NCBI GenBank assembly: GCA_035286585.1
Contig: DATEDC010000244.1
Span: 1-30,201, forward strand
Reading direction: 5' to 3'
DNA from: DSOS01 sp035286585
GTDB taxonomy: Bacteria > Chloroflexota > Anaerolineae > Anaerolineales > UBA4823
Length of the DNA: 30,201 nucleotides
How positions within the stretch are numbered: position 1 is the first letter of the stretch; each line of letters begins with the position of its first letter. The notes beneath the pieces were generated by a model. The model was not told where the DNA came from, did not search any database, and saw only the letters and a program-made list of their open reading frames with translations. The translations under genes were made by a program, and so were the position numbers. Below, one piece after another: positions 1 to 6,780 of the stretch.

Positions 1-10
1 TATTTATGAC

Positions 11-38
11 TTTACTACCGCTCAGATCAATATATAAT
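11..38 (+). promoter_or_regulatory. Candidate sigma-70 promoter for the peptide ABC operon
   Basis: A perfect -10 box TATAAT lies at 33-38, with TTTACT at 11-16 as a plausible -35 box (16-nt spacer). Transcription would start near 45, leaving a leader of about 160 nt before the binding-protein gene. The leader holds a Shine-Dalgarno-like GGAGGTGAG at 108-116 with no good start codon after it, and two tiny ORFs (74-115 and 106-174). Nothing else is recognisable in positions 1-207. The -35 match is only partial. Confidence 0.4.
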
Positions 39-207
39 ACTTGTACTGTAAATGCAAGTCTGGTGCAAGATCAATGGAAAATATTCACCCCTACTCGGCA
101 GTAAAATGGAGGTGAGACAAAAGATTAAAACTTACAATTTCCAGGAAGCGAAGAATCAACTCGGATGTCGCTAGTTCAGGTTTTTCAAAATCTGAGAGGA
201 GAAGGAA

Positions 208-1968
208 ATGATTTCACCAAAGTTTAAAAATCTGTACTTTATGTTCAGCTTTGTGGTTATTGCCAGCATGCTGCTGGTCGCATGCGCGGGAGCTACGCCA
301 ACGGAAACCCAAGCTCCACCCCCCGCTGTAGTAGAAACCCAACCACCTGCAGTGGAGACCCAGCCGCCCGCGGTAGAGACCGAGCCGCCCCCACCGCCAG
401 TTGAGCGTAAAGTGATCACATTAATCTGGACGCAAGAGTACGACACGCTAAACCCCTTGTACACCCAAATGTGGTTCGTCACCTCGATATTCCCGGTGTA
501 CATGTGCCAGGCCTGGTGGTTCGATGAAGATAATAACCCCGTCCCCAACCTAGTTACAGAAATCCCTACAGAGGAAAACGACGGCATCTCGGAAGATGGT
601 CGCACCATCACACTCAAGCTGCGCGATGATATCGTCTGGTCAGATGGCACGCCGATCACCTCGGCGGATTTCAAATTCACCTATGATATGCTGCTGGCAG
701 ACAGTAACGCCGTGGCTTCCCGCTCGCCGTATGACCTGGTCGAAACATTCGAGACACCCGATGAGAGCACCGTAGTGGTCACCTTCGCCGAGCCATACGC
801 GCCCTGGTTATCTTCACTTTTCAGTGGATCGGCTGGTATCAGCATTGTCCCAGCTCACGTGCTTCAGCCTGTATTCGAAGCTGAGGGCACCATCGACACA
901 GCGGATTGGAACAAAGCCCCCACGGTTGGCTGCGGCCCCTTCGTTTTCGAGGAATGGGAATCGGGCAGCTTCACTCGCTTCGTAGCCAACGAGAACTTCT
1001 GGCTGGGCAGGCCCAAGCTGGACGAGCTCTTCTTCCGCTTTGTGCCTGACGACGCATCGATGATCGCCGCCCTGGTGGCGGGCGACGGGGACGTTGGCAC
1101 CTTCTTCGCCTACGGCGACCTGCCGCAGCTCGAAGCGGCTGGCGTCGAGATCCTCAACTCCTTCTCGGGCTTTAATGAGGGTTGGTACTTCAACCTGCAT
1201 GCAGAAAAAGGCAATCCTGCCCTTAAAGATGTAAAGGTCCGCCAGGCGATTGCCATGGCTTTCAACCGCGAGAAACTGGTGCAAGACCTGCTGCTTGGGC
1301 GCACCGGCGTCGCGGCCACCGATTGGGATAACTCCCCGTGGGTCGATCCGAGCATCGAGCCCTGGCCTTACGATCCCGAGCGCGCCAGCGCGCTGCTGGC
1401 GGAAGCCGGCTGGGAGGATACCAACGGCGACGGCACGGTGGATAAGGACGGCGTTGAGCTGGTGTTGAAGTACGGCACCACCAGCCGCGAGGTGCGCCAG
1501 GATACCCAGGCAGTTGCCCAGCAAGACCTGGCTCAGGTGGGCATCGGGGTTGACCTGTTGAGCTACGATCCGGATATCTTCTTCTCCAGCTACGCGGAAG
1601 ATGGCCCTTCGGCGAACTTCTCGCTGGACATCATCGAGTACTCCGACGCGCCCAACTTCCCTGACCCGGACACGTCTGTCTGGCGCTGCGCGGAGATCCC
1701 TACGGATGAGAACCCCGCGGGAGTCAACACCTCTGGTCTATGCGATGAGGAGCTAGAAACCCTGTTTGCCTTACAAGAAACCCAGGTCGACTTCGCTGAG
1801 CGCCAGCAAACCTTCTATCAAATCACTCGCCACATCTTCGATAACGTCTACTGGTTGGGCTTGTGGCATGACCCGGACCTGTTCGGCTTCAGCGATCGTA
1901 TGCTGAACGTCAAGATCTCCGGCGCCACACCATTCTTCAACGTCTTCGAGTGGGACCTGGCTCCATAA
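208..1968 (+). CDS. Peptide/nickel-type ABC transporter substrate-binding lipoprotein (SBP family 5)
   Basis: This is the extracytoplasmic receptor of a Dpp/Opp-type importer that captures oligopeptides or a related solute and hands them to the permeases encoded next. The 586-residue product starts with a lipoprotein signal peptide ending in a lipobox (LLVAC, Cys26). A low-complexity linker of repeated VETQPPA units follows (about residues 35-66), then the SBP_bac_5 fold. Family features are visible, such as a segment with TLKLRDDIVWSDGTPITSAD and a later DVKVRQAIAMAFNREK. The ATG at 208 has a strong ribosome binding site (GAGGAGAAGGA). The gene is followed by a strong hairpin and then four matching transporter genes. 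Family membership is clear. The substrate cannot be read from sequence; peptides, nickel chelates and oligosaccharides are all known for this family. Confidence 0.92.
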   Translation: MISPKFKNLYFMFSFVVIASMLLVACAGATPTETQAPPPAVVETQPPAVETQPPAVETEPPPPPVERKVITLIWTQEYDTLNPLYTQMWFVTSIFPVYMCQAWWFDEDNNPVPNLVTEIPTEENDGISEDGRTITLKLRDDIVWSDGTPITSADFKFTYDMLLADSNAVASRSPYDLVETFETPDESTVVVTFAEPYAPWLSSLFSGSAGISIVPAHVLQPVFEAEGTIDTADWNKAPTVGCGPFVFEEWESGSFTRFVANENFWLGRPKLDELFFRFVPDDASMIAALVAGDGDVGTFFAYGDLPQLEAAGVEILNSFSGFNEGWYFNLHAEKGNPALKDVKVRQAIAMAFNREKLVQDLLLGRTGVAATDWDNSPWVDPSIEPWPYDPERASALLAEAGWEDTNGDGTVDKDGVELVLKYGTTSREVRQDTQAVAQQDLAQVGIGVDLLSYDPDIFFSSYAEDGPSANFSLDIIEYSDAPNFPDPDTSVWRCAEIPTDENPAGVNTSGLCDEELETLFALQETQVDFAERQQTFYQITRHIFDNVYWLGLWHDPDLFGFSDRMLNVKISGATPFFNVFEWDLAP

Positions 1969-1988
1969 TCGTCTATTTGACACTCTCC

Positions 1989-2020
1989 ATGGCGTGCAGA
2001 CGTAATCGCCTGCACGCCAT
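1989..2020 (+). repeat. Intra-operon hairpin after the binding-protein gene
   Basis: An 11-bp perfect inverted repeat (ATGGCGTGCAG at 1989-1999, CTGCACGCCAT at 2010-2020) encloses a 10-nt loop. It begins 21 nt after the binding-protein stop codon. No T-run follows, so it is not a standard intrinsic terminator. In other bacteria, hairpins at this position protect the upstream mRNA from 3' exonucleases and raise the ratio of binding protein to permease. That role is inferred here. Confidence 0.6.
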
Positions 2021-2034
2021 TATGGAAAATACCG

Positions 2035-3066
2035 ATGACGCGCTATATTCTCCGCAGGCTTTTACAGGCTATCCCGCTGTTGTTCGTCATCAGCCTGGTT
2101 TTGTTCATCCTGATGCAGAATATGGGCGACCCGTTGGCGACGATGGGGGGGCGTAAGGTGACTCGCAGCGAAGACCGCATCCGGCTGGCGCGCCAGTTAG
2201 GCCTGGATAAACCAGTAATTGTACAATACCTGTACTGGTTGGTCGGCAATGATTGGACGAAAACCGATCTGGACGGCGATGGGGTGGCTGAGACAGCCGG
2301 AGTGCGCAAGGGCGTTCTGCGCGGCGACTGGGGTGTCTCGCTGGTCAACCGTAAACCCGTCACCCAGGTAATCGGAGAACGCCTGCCCAATACACTGCTG
2401 TTGATGCTGACTGCCGAAGCAATTATCATCCTCTTTGCGTTGCTGATTGGCATCTACTCTGCTCTGCACCAGTACTCCAGCATGGATAATGCTCTCACCG
2501 CGGTCACATTCTTCTTCTACTCCATGCCGGTCTTTTTCTTTGCCCTGTTAGCGATGTATATCTTTGCAGTCAATTTCAGGAAATGGGGCTTACCTTATTT
2601 GCCTACCGTCGGCATGTTCGAGCCTGCTGCCGGGAAGACGTCCGCCCAGGTGATCTGGCACATGGTCTTGCCGGTCGCCACCCTGTCGTTTGGTTTCATA
2701 GCCGGTTACAGCCGCTACATCCGCAGCACCATGCTGGAGGCGATGGGGCAGGATTACATCCGCACAGCCAGAGCTAAGGGGCTCCCTCAGCCAGAAGTGG
2801 TGTACGTTCATGCCTTGAAGAACGCTTCTCTGCCAATTGTCACCATCATCGCTTTGGATTTGCCTTTCCTGCTGGGTGGGGCGATCGTTACCGAGCGCAT
2901 CTTTGGCTGGCCAGGCATGGGGCGCCTGTTCCTGGATCATGTCTCGCGTTCGGATACCCCGGTGGTGATGGGTATCCTGATGATGATCGCTTTTGCTGTG
3001 ATCATCTTTCAAATTCTGGCGGATGTCACCTACGCCTGGTTAGATCCCAGAATACGGTACACATAG
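2035..3066 (+). CDS. Dpp/Opp-type ABC transporter permease (DppB-like)
   Basis: This is the first inner-membrane permease of the peptide-type importer, 343 residues long. The N-terminus is typical of the DppB/OppB family (MTRYILRRLLQAIPLLFVIS, first membrane segment). A larger extracytoplasmic loop follows (about residues 30-115), then five further hydrophobic segments. The cytoplasmic EAA-type coupling motif lies near the segment with DYIRTARAKGLPQPEVV, and the family C-terminus is ADVTYAWLDPRIRY. The first loop contains a short acidic stretch (DLDGDGVAE) resembling a Ca-binding loop, an insertion relative to the E. coli protein. The start has only a weak ribosome binding site (GGAA). The next permease gene begins 10 nt after its stop, which supports one transcript. 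Confidence 0.92.
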   Translation: MTRYILRRLLQAIPLLFVISLVLFILMQNMGDPLATMGGRKVTRSEDRIRLARQLGLDKPVIVQYLYWLVGNDWTKTDLDGDGVAETAGVRKGVLRGDWGVSLVNRKPVTQVIGERLPNTLLLMLTAEAIIILFALLIGIYSALHQYSSMDNALTAVTFFFYSMPVFFFALLAMYIFAVNFRKWGLPYLPTVGMFEPAAGKTSAQVIWHMVLPVATLSFGFIAGYSRYIRSTMLEAMGQDYIRTARAKGLPQPEVVYVHALKNASLPIVTIIALDLPFLLGGAIVTERIFGWPGMGRLFLDHVSRSDTPVVMGILMMIAFAVIIFQILADVTYAWLDPRIRYT

Positions 3067-3076
3067 CCGAAATATC

Positions 3077-4039
3077 ATGGTAGATACCACAGCTCCCCAT
3101 CCAACCAGCGGAATTGCTGGCCTGAGGCCTGACGAGTTGGAAACGCCTCCCCTCAGCTTGGGTCAGCTCACCTGGCGCCGCTTTCGTCAGCATAAGATGG
3201 CGATATTTGGCTCGATCACTTTGCTGCTGATCATCCTGTATGCCTTTGGTGGGATGCTCGTTTTCAGCGAAGCAGAGTCCAACGCGGTGGAAACCGGCGC
3301 CCGCCTGCAAGCCCCTACTCGCCAGCATCCTTTTGGCACAGATACCATTGGACGGGATATATTAGCTCGAACTATCTATGGCGGGCAGATCTCTATATTA
3401 ATTGGTCTGACTGCGATGCTGGTAGAACTGATTATCGGGGTTACTGTTGGGGCAGTAGCCGGCTATTTTGGCGGCAAGCTGGACAGCCTCCTGATGCGCT
3501 TTACCGAGGCGGTGCTGGTGATCCCGCAGATCTTTTTGTTGCTGGTGATGGCTAAGTATTTCGCCCAATCGATTCCCAATGTGCGCTTCCTGGGGCGAAC
3601 TTTCAGCGGGAGCGTGCTGGTCATTATTTTTGTAATTGGCCTGACCACGTGGCCTTATCTGGCGCGCATCGTCCGCGCCCAATTCCTTTCGGTCAAAGAA
3701 AATGATTACATTCTGGCGGCGCGCGCGGTTGGAACTCCAACCTGGGAAATTATCGTCCGCCATATTCTGCCCAACAGCATCGCCCCGATCATCGTTTCCG
3801 CCACTCTGAGCGTTGCTGCCGCCATCACCCTGGAAGCTTACATCAGCTTCTTGGGATTGGGCGTACGCCCACCTACTGCCACCTGGGGCAATATGCTCGA
3901 GGGAGCTTACAACTATGTCGAATCAGCCTGGTGGCTTTGGTTCTTTCCGGGTTTATTGATCGCCCTGACAGTACTCAGCATCAACTTCCTGGGCGATGGG
4001 CTGCGTGACGCTATCGACCCCCACAGCCGGGCAGTGTAG
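3077..4039 (+). CDS. Dpp/Opp-type ABC transporter permease (DppC-like)
   Basis: This is the second permease of the importer, 320 residues, of the DppC/OppC family. The N-terminal cytoplasmic tail ends in the family signature LTWRRFRQHKMAIFGS before the first membrane segment. The typical loop motif HPFGTDTIGRDILARTIYGG follows, then further membrane segments, and the coupling helix is in the region DYILAARAVGTPTWEIIVRH. The C-terminus INFLGDGLRDAIDP is diagnostic for DppC-like proteins. It pairs with the upstream DppB-like permease to form the membrane pore. No strong Shine-Dalgarno precedes the ATG, so translation may be coupled to the upstream gene. Assignment to the family is very secure; the substrate is unknown. 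Confidence 0.93.
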   Translation: MVDTTAPHPTSGIAGLRPDELETPPLSLGQLTWRRFRQHKMAIFGSITLLLIILYAFGGMLVFSEAESNAVETGARLQAPTRQHPFGTDTIGRDILARTIYGGQISILIGLTAMLVELIIGVTVGAVAGYFGGKLDSLLMRFTEAVLVIPQIFLLLVMAKYFAQSIPNVRFLGRTFSGSVLVIIFVIGLTTWPYLARIVRAQFLSVKENDYILAARAVGTPTWEIIVRHILPNSIAPIIVSATLSVAAAITLEAYISFLGLGVRPPTATWGNMLEGAYNYVESAWWLWFFPGLLIALTVLSINFLGDGLRDAIDPHSRAV

Positions 4040-4052
4040 CTGGGAGAAATCA

Positions 4053-5042
4053 ATGGCAGATCGCATCCTGGAAGTCAAAGACCTGCGCACTCGCTTTCAC
4101 ATCGCCGAAGGCACTGTGTACGCTGTGAATGGGATATCGTTTCACCTGGAGGATGGCGAAACAATTGCCATAGTGGGTGAGAGCGGCTGCGGAAAATCGG
4201 TGACCATGTTATCAATCCTGCGTCTCTTACCTATTCCGCCAGCCGAGATCACCAGCGGGCAGGCGCTGTACCTGGGACGAGATCTGTTTCGACTTAGCGA
4301 GAGGGAGATGGAACAAATCCGCGGCAAGGAGATTGCCATGGTTTTCCAGGATCCGATGACCTCGCTCAATCCGGTTTTAACTATTGGACGCCAGATCGGC
4401 GAAACGCTGCGCGTGCATTTGGGTCTGGATAAAGAGGCGATTCACCAGCGCGCCATCGGTCTGCTCGACCAGGTTGGCATCCCCGATCCCGCCCACCGCT
4501 TAAATGACTATCCTCACCAATTTTCTGGAGGTCAGCGCCAGCGCGCCATGATCGCCATGGCCCTGGCGTGCTTACCGTCGATCCTGATCGCCGACGAACC
4601 CACCACTGCCCTGGATGTCACCATCCAGGCTCAGATTGTCGAGCTGATCCAACGCCTGAAGGAGCAGTTGAGCATGGCAGTGATCTGGATCACTCATGAC
4701 CTCGGCGTGGTGGCGGAGATGGCGGAGCGGGTTCTTGTGATGTATGCCGGCTTCATCGTCGAAGAAGCGCGAGTGGACGAACTTTACGAAGATCCGCGCC
4801 ATCCTTACACTATGGCGCTGCTGGCTGCCTTGCCGCGTATCGACCGCCGGCGGGATAAACACCTGCGCTCTATACCCGGTGCGCCGCCCAACCTGCTGGT
4901 GGCACCCAAAGGCTGCCCGTTTGCGCCACGCTGTGAGCTGGCGTTCGATCGCTGCTGGGATGAGATGCCGCCATTGTTTCAACTCGGCCCCGACCGCCGC
5001 GCCGCCTGCTGGGTGGATGTAACCACCGGCAAGCCCTTCTGA
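4053..5042 (+). CDS. Peptide-type ABC transporter ATP-binding protein (DppD-like)
   Basis: This is one of two ATPases that power the importer on the cytoplasmic face. It has a Walker A (GESGCGKS, residues 42-49), a Q-loop (VFQDPMTSLNP), the ABC signature (FSGGQRQR), a Walker B (ILIADEPTTALDV) and an H-loop (ITHDLGVV). The C-terminal oligopeptide-transporter extension carries a cysteine cluster (GCPFAPRCELAFDRCW and a later AACW). Related clusters bind an iron-sulfur centre in some Dpp ATPases. The reading frame is open from 3996, but the ATG at 4053 is preferred because GGGAGAA lies just upstream and the protein then starts like its family (MADRILEVKDLRT). That gives 329 residues and a start 13 nt after the DppC-like stop. 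Confidence 0.93.
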   Translation: MADRILEVKDLRTRFHIAEGTVYAVNGISFHLEDGETIAIVGESGCGKSVTMLSILRLLPIPPAEITSGQALYLGRDLFRLSEREMEQIRGKEIAMVFQDPMTSLNPVLTIGRQIGETLRVHLGLDKEAIHQRAIGLLDQVGIPDPAHRLNDYPHQFSGGQRQRAMIAMALACLPSILIADEPTTALDVTIQAQIVELIQRLKEQLSMAVIWITHDLGVVAEMAERVLVMYAGFIVEEARVDELYEDPRHPYTMALLAALPRIDRRRDKHLRSIPGAPPNLLVAPKGCPFAPRCELAFDRCWDEMPPLFQLGPDRRAACWVDVTTGKPF

Positions 5043-5059
5043 ATTCCCGGAGCCCGTTA

Positions 5060-6067
5060 TTGGTCGACATCCAAACCACGAATTCCTTCGATACGCCAGA
5101 GTTAGTACAGGTTCGCGATTTGAAGAAGCACTTTCCTATTACCAAAGGGCTGATCTTCGAGCGCATGGTTGGCTCAGTCAGGGCAGTGGATGGGGTTTCA
5201 TTTACCATCCGGAGCGGGGAGACTCTCGGACTGGTGGGTGAGAGCGGTTGTGGCAAAACTACCGTTGGGCGCACGCTTTTGGGCCTGTACCCGGCAACGG
5301 AGGGGGAGATATTTATCGATGGGCATAATATGCGCAAGGCGCGCGGCGAGGAGTTGCTCGCCATCCGGCGCAAAGCACAAATGATCTTCCAGGATCCCTA
5401 CGCGTCCCTGAACCCGCGCTGGACGGTAAATTCTATAGTTGGTGAGCCGCTGCGGGTGCACAAGGTATTCAAAAGCGATAAGGAGCGCTCGGAGCGCGTA
5501 AAAGAATTATTAAGCCTGGTGGGGATGAGCAGCCAGTTGGTCAATCGCTTTCCGCACGAGTTCTCCGGCGGGCAGCGCCAGCGCATCGGAATCGCTCGGG
5601 CGCTGGCTTTGAATCCACTGTTCATCGTTTGTGACGAGCCAATCTCCGCCCTGGATGTATCTATTCAAGCCCAGGTAGTCAACCTGCTCGAAGACTTGCA
5701 AGATAAATTCAATCTGACCTATCTGTTCATTGCCCACGACCTGAGCATGGTACGTCACATCTGCTTTCGAGTGGCGGTCATGTATTTGGGGGTGATTGTT
5801 GAGCTGGCGGAGCGGAATGAGATTTTCGAGAACCCACTGCACCCCTACACGCAAGCGCTGCTCTCCGCTGTGCCGATTCCAGATCCCAAGAAAGCCCGGG
5901 CTCGCCGCCGCATTGTTCTTACCGGCGACGTGCCCAGCCCGATCAACCCACCCAGTGGGTGTCGATTTCATCCGCGCTGTCCCATAGCCAAAGATCATTG
6001 TTCGCGCCTGGTTCCTGAATGGCGCCAGATTACTGAGGGTCACTGGGTGGCATGCCACGAGGTCTAA
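5060..6067 (+). CDS. Peptide-type ABC transporter ATP-binding protein (DppF-like)
   Basis: This is the second ATPase of the importer, 335 residues. It shows a Walker A (GESGCGKTT, residues 60-68), a Q-loop (IFQDPYASLNPRW), a signature (FSGGQRQRIGIARAL), a Walker B (FIVCDEPISALDVS) and an H-loop (IAHDLSMV). The C-terminal extension again has the Dpp cysteine motif (CRFHPRCPIAKDHC, then VACHEV). The likely start is TTG at 5060, preceded by CCCGGAG; no ATG lies near the expected N-terminus. ATG at 5165 would remove the first beta strand and is unlikely. The gene starts 17 nt after the DppD-like stop and ends the transporter operon. DppD/DppF form a heterodimer in this family. Confidence 0.92.
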   Translation: MVDIQTTNSFDTPELVQVRDLKKHFPITKGLIFERMVGSVRAVDGVSFTIRSGETLGLVGESGCGKTTVGRTLLGLYPATEGEIFIDGHNMRKARGEELLAIRRKAQMIFQDPYASLNPRWTVNSIVGEPLRVHKVFKSDKERSERVKELLSLVGMSSQLVNRFPHEFSGGQRQRIGIARALALNPLFIVCDEPISALDVSIQAQVVNLLEDLQDKFNLTYLFIAHDLSMVRHICFRVAVMYLGVIVELAERNEIFENPLHPYTQALLSAVPIPDPKKARARRRIVLTGDVPSPINPPSGCRFHPRCPIAKDHCSRLVPEWRQITEGHWVACHEV

Positions 6068-6073
6068 CAAAAT

Positions 6074-6114
6074 CCAGGGTGTAACCTGGGTCTTCTGAAC
6101 CATTAACCTGGTTC
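6074..6114 (+). terminator. Two small hairpins after the peptide transporter operon, possible terminator
   Basis: Two adjacent inverted repeats follow the DppF-like stop codon: CCAGG/CCTGG at 6074-6089 with a 6-nt loop, and GAACCA/TGGTTC at 6097-6114 with a 6-nt loop. Neither is followed by a T-run, so intrinsic termination is doubtful. Positions 6068-6378 otherwise hold the promoter and repeated hexamers described separately, and no gene. Confidence 0.3.
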
Positions 6115-6188
6115 TGAGAGGGGGGAAATTATTACATAAATAAACAAATCAAGAAAACTATTCGTATAAAGATAGTAATAAATGTCAC

Positions 6189-6217
6189 TTGTTTATTGTG
6201 CATAGATTTGCTATAGT
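6189..6217 (+). promoter_or_regulatory. Candidate promoter of the CODH/ACS operon
   Basis: TTGTTT at 6189-6194 and TATAGT at 6212-6217 are separated by exactly 17 nt and resemble a sigma-70 promoter. Transcription would start near 6224, giving a leader of about 155 nt before the first gene at 6379. It sits in an AT-rich stretch (6130-6220), the only such stretch between the two operons. Confidence 0.5.
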
Positions 6218-6313
6218 GAGTGGCGATAAGGCGCAATCTCTGAATGAGTAACTGATGACTTATCTAACTTTCACGATATCAGTTGCTGCCTGGTTTGGAT
6301 ATTTAGGTAGGAT

Positions 6314-6366
6314 AATCGATTCCAGGCAATCGTTCGATTTAATCGATCATACCAGCCTCAAATCGA
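6314..6366 (+). promoter_or_regulatory. Cluster of AATCGA/TCGATT hexamers, possible operator
   Basis: The hexamer AATCGA or its complement occurs five times in 53 nt: at 6314-6319 and 6316-6321 (overlapping as AATCGATT), at 6334-6339 and 6341-6346 (forming the 13-nt palindrome TCGATTTAATCGA), and at 6361-6366. The cluster lies in the leader just before the CODH/ACS operon. It could be a binding site for a regulator or part of an RNA structure. No known regulator is assigned. Confidence 0.35.
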
Positions 6367-6378
6367 AGGAAGGAGCCC

Positions 6379-6777
6379 ATGGAACGATACACGCTTGATC
6401 TACCCGCAATGTACGGCGATCATCATGTGACTGAGGTGCGCAGACTATTGCTCGAACTGCCCGGTGTGCAGGATGTTTACGCCAGCAGCGCTTTTCATTA
6501 CGTTGAAGTCCTCTATGATCCGGCAAAAATACATTCGGATGACTTTACTGCGCGGTTAGAGCAGGCGGGCTATTTGGGTGAGCTGGCAATGCCCAGAGAA
6601 GCTGGTGCTGTGGCGGCTCACCCAGGAGATGCAAAACGTTTCATGCGCCATACGGCTGTCTTTGAGAACCTGAAATCGAGTGTCAGCTTTACCCAAACGA
6701 TCGGATACACCGGTCGTCCACTGTGGCCCTGCCCGGGAATAGGCCCAATCAGAACCGATTCGATGGAGGAGGAATAA
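6379..6777 (+). CDS. HMA-like small protein without CxxC, first gene of the CODH/ACS operon
   Basis: The 132-residue product has a beta-alpha-beta-beta-alpha-beta pattern in residues 1-70 (YTLDLPAM, then LLLELPGVQDVYA, YVEVLYDP, FTARLEQAGY). This resembles heavy-metal-associated (HMA) domains such as copper chaperones. The usual metal-binding GMxCxxC loop is replaced by AMYGDHHV, so His rather than Cys would have to bind any metal there. Residues 75-132 form an extra tail with one cysteine (LWPCPGIGP). The start has a good ribosome binding site (GGAAGGAG). The gene ends 3 nt before cooS, and the GGAGGAGG that serves cooS lies within its last codons, so the two are translationally linked. A role in metal delivery to CODH/ACS or in complex assembly is inferred only from position and fold. 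Confidence 0.7.
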   Translation: MERYTLDLPAMYGDHHVTEVRRLLLELPGVQDVYASSAFHYVEVLYDPAKIHSDDFTARLEQAGYLGELAMPREAGAVAAHPGDAKRFMRHTAVFENLKSSVSFTQTIGYTGRPLWPCPGIGPIRTDSMEEE

Positions 6778-6780
6778 TAC

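Noticed and set aside
814..1524. 236-codon open frame on the - strand inside the peptide-binding protein gene
   Set aside because: Antisense shadow with no family features and no plausible upstream signals.
6068..6378. Possible tRNA or riboswitch in the 311-nt gap before the CODH/ACS operon
   Set aside because: No cloverleaf, CCA end or known riboswitch core could be recognised. Only small hairpins, a promoter and the hexamer cluster were seen.
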